This document shows positions 1 to 5,725 of a stretch of 7,984 bases of DNA, piece by piece (position 1 is the first letter of the stretch; every line of letters begins with the position of its first letter). The stretch spans positions 1 to 7,984 of the forward strand of contig JACQAW010000096.1 of the NCBI GenBank assembly GCA_016194725.1. Reading direction: 5' to 3'. The notes beneath the pieces were generated by a model. That model made no database searches. It saw only the letters and a list, made by a program, of their open reading frames with translations, and was not told where the DNA came from. Position numbers and translations under genes: made by a program. Origin of the DNA: Deltaproteobacteria bacterium. Lineage in GTDB: Bacteria; Bdellovibrionota; UBA1018; UBA923.

Positions 1-338
1 GAAAAAAACAGCAGCCATTGCAAATATGCCAACTCTTCCTCTAATGAGGAAGCGAGCCACATCGCACCGAAGCCCCAGGCCAGGCTGGGCAGCCGGCCCC
101 AGATTTCAACGGGCAGAACCGGGCCCAGCACCGTCCCCGACAGCCAAATCAGAATGGATTCCCCGGGGGAAAAAGGGCTGGGCTCGGAAAACAGCGCGTG
201 CAGGCTGCCGGCCAATCCCATCTTCTGCTGGTCCAGGCGCACCATCTCGTCGCCCCAGATCGAGCGTGACCACGCGAAATAAATCGCCAGCAGCAGCCAC
301 GCCAGGCAAATATACCGGCCAATTCGTGTGCGCGGCAT
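1..338 (-). CDS. GT-C-like polytopic membrane protein, N-terminal part (cut by left window edge)
   Basis: Reading leftward from the ATG at 338, the frame stays open for 112 codons plus two bases to the window edge, so only the N-terminus is seen. A first membrane helix lies at about residues 8-24. It is followed by an acidic pair (Asp30-Glu31, in SRSIWGDE), as in the first periplasmic loop of GT-C glycosyltransferases (PMT/ArnT type), where an acidic residue acts in catalysis. Further on are PFSPGES (55-61) and VEIWGRLPSLAWGFGA (77-92). The same landmarks in the same order occur in the protein at 5722-7170 (RSISCDE, YAPGE, NEIWTRLPALGFGA), so the two are paralogues. The start overlaps the wecB stop as TGATG, which implies translational coupling. 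The role is probably transfer of a sugar from a polyprenyl-phosphate carrier onto a glycan or lipid outside the inner membrane. The membrane family is fairly sure; donor and acceptor are unknown. Confidence 0.75.
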   Translation of the reverse strand, partial: MPRTRIGRYICLAWLLLAIYFAWSRSIWGDEMVRLDQQKMGLAGSLHALFSEPSPFSPGESILIWLSGTVLGPVLPVEIWGRLPSLAWGFGAMWLASSLEEELAYLQWLLFF

Positions 339-1459
339 CAGCCCAGTGCCTGAATCAGGTGATCGACAATTTTTACGGCGGCCCGGCCGTCGCCATAGGG
401 GGGCTGTGCGCGTTTCAGCACGACTTTGCGCCCGCCCGCCAAAAATTCACCGGCTACGTCAGTGATGCGCGAAGGCGTCGAGCCCACCAGAATCGAGGTT
501 CCGTATTCCACCGCATCGGGCCGCTCGGTTTCGTTGCGCAAGACCAGCACCGGCTTGGCCAGGCTTGCGGCCTCTTCCTGAATTCCACCGGAATCGCTCA
601 GCAGCAGCTCGGCGTTTTTCATGGCCCAGACCAGGTCGTGGTATTCCAGTGGCTCGGTCAGATGAAAATTGCTCAGGCCTTTCAGCCCCTCGCGCACGAC
701 CCCGGCGATGTTTGGATTTTTGTGCACGGGCAGCAGGAATTCAACATTCGCATAGCGCCGCGCCAGCGTACTCAGGGCGCTGACGATGTTTTTCAAAGGC
801 TCGCCGATGTTTTCGCGACGGTGGCAGGTGACCAGCACAAAACGCCTGCCCTGCAGCCGCTTGACCTGGGCGTTGTCGGGCGCCTGGTTCTGTCCAGCAG
901 CCCACAATAATGAGTCGATGCCTGTGTTGCCCGTAATCAGCGCGCGCGTGGGCGCGATTTGCTCGGCGAGCAGCACGTCGTAATCGCGCTGCGTGGGCGC
1001 GTAATGCCATGCGGCCATGCGGGTGATGAGCCGGCGATTCAGCTCCTCGGGAAAAGGCTCGCGAACCTGGCTGGTGCGCAGGCCGGCTTCGATGTGCCCC
1101 ACCGGAAGCTCGTGATAAAAAGAAGTCAACGCGGCCACGAACGCGGTGGTCGTATCGCCTTGCACCAGCGTGGCGCGCACGCTCGGAAGCTTGGCCAAAA
1201 ACTCGTCAACTTGGGTGGCGGCCCGCCCTGTGAGCGCGCCCAGGGACTGGCCGGGGACCATCAAGTCCAGTCGCGAATCGGGAGCAATATCGAAATATTT
1301 TAGAAATGGCAGCGCAAGCTCCAGGTGCTGGCCCGTAAAACAAAAATGGACTTGCAGGCCGGGCAGGTTGCGGCGCTTGAGCTCGCGCACAACCGACGCG
1401 ACCTTGATGATCTCGGGCCGGGTGCCCGCGAATACCACGATTTTACCAGGCGCATTCAT
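338..1459 (-). CDS. wecB: UDP-N-acetylglucosamine 2-epimerase (non-hydrolysing)
   Basis: This cytoplasmic enzyme interconverts UDP-GlcNAc and UDP-ManNAc, the first step toward ManNAc or ManNAcA units in surface polysaccharides. The 373-residue length is normal for the family and the motif set is complete: GTRPE (12-16), QGDTTT (100-105), HIEAGLRT (122-129), FPEELNR (136-142), TCHRREN (211-217), HKNPN (246-250) and SDSGG followed by QEE (288-296). The residues matching E. coli WecB Asp95, Glu117, Glu131 and His213 are Asp102, Glu124, Glu138 and His213. TERPD (311-315) replaces the commoner TERPE. Only the ATG at 1459 begins just before the Rossmann-type strand KIVVFAGTRPE, so the start is well placed, but no clear Shine-Dalgarno precedes it. 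No wecC-type dehydrogenase is in the window. The overlapping downstream membrane protein suggests the product feeds a glycan assembled at the membrane. Confidence 0.95.
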   Translation of the reverse strand: MNAPGKIVVFAGTRPEIIKVASVVRELKRRNLPGLQVHFCFTGQHLELALPFLKYFDIAPDSRLDLMVPGQSLGALTGRAATQVDEFLAKLPSVRATLVQGDTTTAFVAALTSFYHELPVGHIEAGLRTSQVREPFPEELNRRLITRMAAWHYAPTQRDYDVLLAEQIAPTRALITGNTGIDSLLWAAGQNQAPDNAQVKRLQGRRFVLVTCHRRENIGEPLKNIVSALSTLARRYANVEFLLPVHKNPNIAGVVREGLKGLSNFHLTEPLEYHDLVWAMKNAELLLSDSGGIQEEAASLAKPVLVLRNETERPDAVEYGTSILVGSTPSRITDVAGEFLAGGRKVVLKRAQPPYGDGRAAVKIVDHLIQALG

Positions 1460-1595
1460 AGTCCATGGATAGCTCAGAGATCAATGGAAACTAAAGTCAA
1501 AAAGGAGGCTGTGCAACGCGTTAAAGTGTCAAATTTCACTAGGCGGTTCGAAAGACCTTCTTTAGAGTTAACTGAAATCAAAAAGGAGCCACCCC
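1460..1595. promoter_or_regulatory. Divergent intergenic spacer with presumed back-to-back promoters
   Basis: This 136-bp gap separates the two divergent units, so promoters and any operator for the rightward catabolic operon should lie here. It is visibly more A+T-rich than the flanking genes. I found no convincing paired -35/-10 hexamers. The reverse strand carries a perfect TTGACA (positions 1532-1527) but has no -10 at 16-18 bp. An imperfect 16-bp palindrome spans 1525-1540, with AGTG and CACT arms, and could be a repressor operator. The 11-base string tcaaaaaggag occurs twice, at 1497-1507 and 1578-1588; only the second sits at a working distance from a start codon. The regulatory role follows from gene orientation; the individual sites are guesses. 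Confidence 0.45.
1583..1588 (+). promoter_or_regulatory. Shine-Dalgarno site of the acyl-CoA dehydrogenase gene
   Basis: AAGGAG lies seven bases before the ATG at 1596. It is the strongest ribosome-binding site in the window at a proper spacing and fixes the start of the first gene of the rightward operon. The downstream genes have much weaker sites and rely on overlapping stops and starts. Confidence 0.85.
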
Positions 1596-2759
1596 ATGAC
1601 TGAAAAGCTCACCCTCGTCCAGGAACAAGTGCGCAAGTTTCTTGCCGCCGAACTGCTGCCCATCGTTGACCAGATCAACGAAGACGGCATCTTTCCCGAG
1701 AAAGTTTATCGTAATTTTTTCAAGGCCGGTTTTGGCGCCTCGTTTTTGCCCGAAGAGTGGGGCGGCGACGGGGACATCCTGGGTTACCTGGACATCGGGG
1801 CCGAGATTGGACGCATCGACCTTGGCTTCGCGCTTTCGGTCATGGCCAGCGCGGTGCTGTTCGGCAAGAACGTGCATCTGCTGGGCACCGACGCGCAGAA
1901 AAAACAGTATCTGCCGGGCATTGTGGATGGCTCGAAGATCGGCTGCTGGGCGCTCACGGATCCAACAACAGGCGGCTCGGACGCCGTGGGGATTCAAACT
2001 TTCTGCGAGAAAAAAGGCGGCCAGTACATTCTGAACGGCGCCAAGACCTTCATTACGAACGCGCCGGTGGCCGACTACTTCATCATCATCTCGCGCATGA
2101 AGGGTACGGAAGGCAAAGGCATCGAAGGCGGCTGCGCCTTTGTCGTCGAAAGAGGCGCCGCGGGCATGACTCTGGGCAAGCCGCTCAAGAAAATGGGCCA
2201 TCGCACTTCGCCCACGGGCGAAATCTTCCTCGAAAACTGCGCGGTTCCCGCGTCGGCCCTGCTGGGCACCGAGGGGCGCGCGTTTCTGGACATGAAGAAG
2301 TCGCTGGATTTCGAACGCGCCGCCTTTTCGGCCATCGGCATCGGCGCCATCGACGAGCTGCTCAACATCATGATCAAGTACGCGGCCATGCGAAATGTGT
2401 TCGGCAAGCCCATTCTGGAGTATCAGCTCATACAGGAAAAGATCGCTCAGATCGGCGCCGAGTTCGACGTCATGAAGGCCTATACCCAGGTGGTGCGCGA
2501 CAAGATGGTCAAAGGCGAGCGCATGACCAAAGAGGCGGCGATCGTCAAGCTGCTGCTGTCCAAGCTGGGCCTGAAGGCTGCCGACGAGGCGATTCAGATT
2601 CTGGGCGGCTACGGCTACATGACCGAGTACCGCGTCGAGCGCATCTACCGCGACATGAGGCTTTACGAAATCGGCGGCGGCACGAGCGAAATTCAAAAAC
2701 TCGTCATCGCCAAAGAGCTGGCCAAGGAATACATGAACCGCCCGGGGGCCCTGATATGA
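1596..2759 (+). CDS. Acyl-CoA dehydrogenase, isovaleryl-CoA/long-chain type catalytic arrangement
   Basis: This FAD-dependent enzyme makes an alpha,beta double bond in an acyl-CoA and passes electrons to ETF. It has 387 residues, normal for the family, with the helical N-domain at about 1-115. The beta-domain carries WALTDPTTGGSDA (118-130) and LNGAKTFITN (146-155). The C-terminal helical domain has FGKP (269-272), LGGYGYM (336-342) and LYEIGGGTSEIQ (356-367). In MCAD/SCAD-type enzymes the catalytic Glu directly precedes the GTSE-like stretch; here that position is Gly361. Isovaleryl-CoA dehydrogenase and LCAD also have Gly or Ala there and take their base from an ER pair on an earlier helix, which here is Glu240 in LDFERA. 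The enzyme therefore looks active, with a preference perhaps for branched or long substrates. A strong ribosome site supports the ATG. Its stop overlaps the next start (ATGA). A liuA or atuD-like role is plausible; the substrate is unproven. Confidence 0.93.
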   Translation: MTEKLTLVQEQVRKFLAAELLPIVDQINEDGIFPEKVYRNFFKAGFGASFLPEEWGGDGDILGYLDIGAEIGRIDLGFALSVMASAVLFGKNVHLLGTDAQKKQYLPGIVDGSKIGCWALTDPTTGGSDAVGIQTFCEKKGGQYILNGAKTFITNAPVADYFIIISRMKGTEGKGIEGGCAFVVERGAAGMTLGKPLKKMGHRTSPTGEIFLENCAVPASALLGTEGRAFLDMKKSLDFERAAFSAIGIGAIDELLNIMIKYAAMRNVFGKPILEYQLIQEKIAQIGAEFDVMKAYTQVVRDKMVKGERMTKEAAIVKLLLSKLGLKAADEAIQILGGYGYMTEYRVERIYRDMRLYEIGGGTSEIQKLVIAKELAKEYMNRPGALI

Positions 2760-4156
2760 ATACTGAAGTCGTTGAAAGACTGTCCGAGGAAAAGAAACGC
2801 AATCGCGGCATGGGCGGCGAGGCTGCCATTGCCAAGCAGAAGCTGCAGGGCAAGCTGAACGTGCGCGAACGCCTGGAGCTTTTCGCCGACAAGGGCACGT
2901 TTCTGGAGTTCGGCTTGCTGGCCGACCACACGCCCACCAATCTTGAGCTTGCCGGCAAGGTGACGCCCGCTGACGGCGTCGTCACCGGCACCTGCCTGGT
3001 CGAAGGCCGTCCCGTGGCCGTGGCCGCCTATGACTTTACCGTCGTGGCCGGCTCGATGGGCGAGGTGGGCGAGCGCAAGGTGGAACGCATCAGAAAGCTT
3101 TCGCTCGACCAGCGCATTCCGATGGTTTGGCTGCTCGATTCCGCCGGCGCGCGCATTCAGGAAGTGGCGGGCGCGCATTTTGCGGGCACCGGAAATCTTT
3201 TTTTCGAGCAAATCGAAATGTCGGGCGTGGTGCCCCAGGTGGCCGCGGTCATGGGACCTACCGCCGCGGGCACTTCGTACATCGCGGCGCTTGCCGATTT
3301 TACGCCGATGGTTCGGGGCGTGGGCAGCATGGCGCTGGCCGGGCCGCCGCTGGTGAAAGCCGCGATTGGCGAAGACGTCACCACCGAAGAGCTGGGGGGC
3401 TCGAAAGTCCACTGCCACGTCAGCGGCGTGGGCGACGGCGAGTTTGACGGCGACGAGGCCTGCATCGCGGCCGTGCGCAAATACCTGGGCTTTTTTCCCT
3501 CGTTTGGCAAAGACAAGCCGCCCATCAAGCGCGACGTGCGTGGCCTGAGCTTGCAGATCCCAGACGATATTCTCACCATCCTGCCCGACGAGCCCCGCAA
3601 GGCTTATGACATGAAGAAGGTCATTTCGCTCGTGGCCGACCACGGCGATTTTTTCGAAATCAAACCCGACTTCGCCAAAAACATCATCCCGCTGGTGTTC
3701 CTGCATGATTGCCCAGGCTTCATCGTCGGTTCGCGCGTGGAAAAGATGGGCATCATTCGCCATGGCGCCAAGATGCTGCATGCCGTGGCCAACTTGACGG
3801 TTCCCAAGTTCAGCATCGTCGTGCGCAAGAGCTATGGCGCGGGTTACTACGTCATGTGTGGCAAGGGGCTGAAGCCCGACCTCATCGTCGGATGGCCCAC
3901 AGCTGAAATTTCGCTCATGGGCGCGCAGGGCGCCACGAACATCGTGATGAAGAACAGCACCGACAAAGACGCCAAGATTGCCAAGGTGGCGGAGTACCAA
4001 GCCAACATCGGCGGCTTGATTTCGGCCCGGCTGGCGCATATCGACGACCTGATCGATCCGCGCGAAACGCGTGCCGTGCTTTTTCGCGGCCTGCAGTTCA
4101 CCCACAACAAACGGCCGCCACGTGCGCGGCGCAAACACGGAGTGATTCCCGTATGA
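2756..4156 (+). CDS. Biotin-dependent acyl-CoA carboxyltransferase beta subunit, with an apparent internal deletion
   Basis: The beta subunit of acyl-CoA carboxylases (PCC, MCC, GCC) moves CO2 from carboxybiotin to an acyl-CoA. The 466 residues begin at the ATG overlapping the dehydrogenase stop. The open frame extends further upstream, but that part is only an out-of-frame reading of the dehydrogenase. N-domain: ADGVVTG (72-78), DSAGARIQE (128-136), oxyanion region MGPTAAGTSY (166-175), GPPLVKAA (196-203) and LGGSKVHC (213-220). C-domain: IIRHGAKM (333-340), SYGAGYYVMCG (359-369), WPTAEISLMGAQGA (380-393), then DPRETR and a PPR.RKHG.IP tail typical of PCC beta. About 45 residues that PCC beta proteins carry between the AKNI-like and IPL-like stretches are absent: AKNI (307-310) runs straight into IPLVFL (311-316). 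Family members are usually 510-540 long. No biotin carboxylase or carrier gene is in view. The family is secure; activity and substrate are uncertain. Confidence 0.9.
   Translation: MNTEVVERLSEEKKRNRGMGGEAAIAKQKLQGKLNVRERLELFADKGTFLEFGLLADHTPTNLELAGKVTPADGVVTGTCLVEGRPVAVAAYDFTVVAGSMGEVGERKVERIRKLSLDQRIPMVWLLDSAGARIQEVAGAHFAGTGNLFFEQIEMSGVVPQVAAVMGPTAAGTSYIAALADFTPMVRGVGSMALAGPPLVKAAIGEDVTTEELGGSKVHCHVSGVGDGEFDGDEACIAAVRKYLGFFPSFGKDKPPIKRDVRGLSLQIPDDILTILPDEPRKAYDMKKVISLVADHGDFFEIKPDFAKNIIPLVFLHDCPGFIVGSRVEKMGIIRHGAKMLHAVANLTVPKFSIVVRKSYGAGYYVMCGKGLKPDLIVGWPTAEISLMGAQGATNIVMKNSTDKDAKIAKVAEYQANIGGLISARLAHIDDLIDPRETRAVLFRGLQFTHNKRPPRARRKHGVIPV
4139..4142 (+). promoter_or_regulatory. Possible Shine-Dalgarno for the BKACE gene
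   Basis: GGAG inside the last codons of the carboxyltransferase lies ten bases before the ATG at 4153. It is slightly far but usable, and supports this start over internal ones. Coupling through the ATGA overlap probably matters as much. Confidence 0.4.
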
Positions 4157-5004
4157 GCGAACCCATCATCATCAGCTGCGCCCTGACCGGCGCGGCCACC
4201 GATCGCCGGCAGTGCCCGGTGCTGCCCTATACGCCAGTCGAAATAGCCGAAGAGGCCGAACGCGCCTATGATGCGGGCGCGACCATCGTGCACATCCACG
4301 CGCGCGAAGACGACGGCAGGCCTTCATGGCGCCTGCCCCTGTTTCAGGCTATCAAAGCCGAAGTGCGCAAGCGCTGCCCCGTGCTGATCAACTTCTCGAC
4401 CGGCGGCATCGGCAACACGATCGAAGACCGCACCGAGCAGATCGAGCATGCCACGCCAGAAATCGCCGCGCTCAACATGGGCAGCATGAATTACGCGATC
4501 TACTCGTCGAAGGCCAAGAAGTTTTACTTCGACGAGCTCTTTCTGAACCCCTTCAAGGACATCATCACGTGCCTGACGCGCATGAAGAATGCGGGCGTCA
4601 TGCCCGAGATGGAATGCTTCGATGCCGGGCACGTCGCTAACGCGGATCCCCTGATTGACATGGGGCTGCTCAAGTCCCCATTTCATTTTTCTTTGGTAAT
4701 GGGGGTTACTGGTGGCATCGCGGCCACGCCCAAGCACCTCAAATTCATGAGCGAGATTTTGCCGCCCGGGTCGACCTGGCAGGTGATCGGAATTTCGCGC
4801 GACCAGTGGTCGCTCTGCGAAGAGGCACTCAAGCTGGGTGGAAACATTCGCGTGGGCCTGGAAGACAACTTCTACCTGCCTGACGGCAAAACCATGGCCA
4901 AAGGCAATGGCGAGCTGGTCGAACATGCGGTGAAGCTGGTCGAGAGATACGGTTACCGCCCGGCCAACCTGGAAGAGACTCGCAGACTCATGGGCGTACA
5001 TTAG
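4153..5004 (+). CDS. Beta-keto acid cleavage enzyme (BKACE, DUF849, Kce-like)
   Basis: BKACE proteins are Zn-dependent TIM barrels that react a beta-keto acid with acetyl-CoA, giving acetoacetate and a new acyl-CoA. Kce of lysine fermentation and the dehydrocarnitine-cleaving enzyme are known examples. The protein has 283 residues, a normal length. The metal site is complete: His47 and His49 in VHIHARED, with Glu237 in GLEDN, matching Kce His46, His48 and Glu230. Arg233 and Asp238 match Kce Arg226 and Asp231. STGGIGN (82-88), LNMGSMN (107-113) and MGVTGG (183-188) are further family signatures. The N-terminal LTGAATD has Ala15 where I recall Kce having Glu14, so a cationic amino substrate seems less likely. 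The ATG overlaps the carboxyltransferase stop, and GGAG ten bases upstream may assist initiation. The context suggests it handles a keto acid, or acetoacetate, linked to the preceding enzymes; the direction of reaction is unknown. Confidence 0.92.
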   Translation: MSEPIIISCALTGAATDRRQCPVLPYTPVEIAEEAERAYDAGATIVHIHAREDDGRPSWRLPLFQAIKAEVRKRCPVLINFSTGGIGNTIEDRTEQIEHATPEIAALNMGSMNYAIYSSKAKKFYFDELFLNPFKDIITCLTRMKNAGVMPEMECFDAGHVANADPLIDMGLLKSPFHFSLVMGVTGGIAATPKHLKFMSEILPPGSTWQVIGISRDQWSLCEEALKLGGNIRVGLEDNFYLPDGKTMAKGNGELVEHAVKLVERYGYRPANLEETRRLMGVH

Positions 5005-5008
5005 TAAA

Positions 5009-5725
5009 ATGCCAGAAGTACTGCTGTCCGAACCAAAAAAGGTCTTCCGGTACTACGACCTCGTCATGGCGGCGTTTGTCACGGTGCTGATTTGCTCGAA
5101 CGTGATCGGGGCGGGCAAGGTGGCCACGATCTCGCTTCCACTCTTTGGAGACTTCACTTTTGGCGCCGGCGTGCTGTTTTTTCCGATCAGCTATATCTTC
5201 GGCGACATTCTTACCGAGGTCTACGGCTACGCGCGCGCGCGCAAGGTGGTGTGGACCGGCTTTGGAGCGATGATTTTTGCCTCGATCATGTGCTGGTTTG
5301 TCGTCAGGATTCCGCCGGCGCAGGGCTGGACGAATCAGGCGGCTTACGAAACCTGCTTCGGCGCCACGCCGCGAATCGTGGCGGCGTCGCTGCTGGCCTT
5401 CTGCGTGGGCGAGTTCGTGAACTCCTATACGCTGGCGAAGATGAAAATTTGGACCGATGGCCGCCATCTTTGGTCGCGGGTCGTGGGCTCTACCGTGGCC
5501 GGTGAGTTTGTTGATTCGCTGGTTTTTTATCCGGCGGCATTCTATGGCGTCTGGCCCGACTCGCTGGTCACCAAAGTCATGCTGACCAACTACATGCTGA
5601 AAGTGGTTTGGGAGGTGGTGAACACGCCGATCACTTACCGCGTCGTATCGTTTCTGAAGCTCGCCGAAAATGAAGACTACTATGACCGCAATACGGACTT
5701 TACGCCGTTCTCACTCAAGACATGA
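5009..5725 (+). CDS. yhhQ: Queuosine precursor transporter (YhhQ/Vut_1, DUF165 family)
   Basis: Members of this inner-membrane family import the 7-deazaguanines preQ0/preQ1 for queuosine tRNA modification; E. coli YhhQ is the reference. The 238 residues contain about six hydrophobic segments (near 17-36, 51-68, 80-99, 123-142, 160-182 and 188-214). They also carry the hallmark FPISYIFGDILTEVYGYARA (58-77) and GEFVDS (165-170) followed by the NTPITY stretch (205-210). The ATG is four bases after the BKACE stop with no clear Shine-Dalgarno, which suggests reinitiation, and the stop overlaps the next start (ATGATG). Nothing upstream resembles a preQ1 riboswitch; there is no room for one. Its place between a catabolic module and glycan genes is odd, so a different substrate remains possible. 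Older annotations of this family as a vitamin uptake transporter should be read with care. Confidence 0.9.
   Translation: MPEVLLSEPKKVFRYYDLVMAAFVTVLICSNVIGAGKVATISLPLFGDFTFGAGVLFFPISYIFGDILTEVYGYARARKVVWTGFGAMIFASIMCWFVVRIPPAQGWTNQAAYETCFGATPRIVAASLLAFCVGEFVNSYTLAKMKIWTDGRHLWSRVVGSTVAGEFVDSLVFYPAAFYGVWPDSLVTKVMLTNYMLKVVWEVVNTPITYRVVSFLKLAENEDYYDRNTDFTPFSLKT

Noticed and set aside
26..910. A 294-codon forward ORF opposite wecB and the left-edge gene
   Set aside because: It is the antisense of two reverse-strand genes whose motifs are clear. Its product shows no domain.
1504..1532. Reverse-strand TTGACA as the -35 of a wecB promoter
   Set aside because: No -10-like hexamer is found 16-18 bp downstream, so the match may be chance.
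1578..2696. A 372-codon reverse-strand ORF opposite the dehydrogenase gene
   Set aside because: The predicted protein is rich in His, Ala and Asp with no recognisable motif, as expected from antisense reading of GC-rich codons. The forward frame has complete family motifs and a good ribosome site.
2660..2700. Loss of the catalytic Glu near the dehydrogenase C-terminus read as a dead enzyme
   Set aside because: IVD and LCAD carry Gly or Ala there and use an earlier Glu, which is present here as Glu240.
1757..2755. N-terminal extension of the carboxyltransferase frame back to 1757
   Set aside because: These codons overlap the dehydrogenase out of frame and give an Arg/His-rich sequence. The family N-terminus (VRERLELFADKGTFLEFG) begins soon after the ATG at 2756.
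2693..4138. A 481-codon reverse-strand ORF opposite the carboxyltransferase gene
   Set aside because: Same low-complexity His/Arg/Gly composition and no family signature. It mirrors a well-identified forward gene.
4990..5008. preQ1 riboswitch ahead of the YhhQ-like gene
   Set aside because: Only four bases separate it from the BKACE stop, and no suitable hairpin with an A-rich tail is visible.
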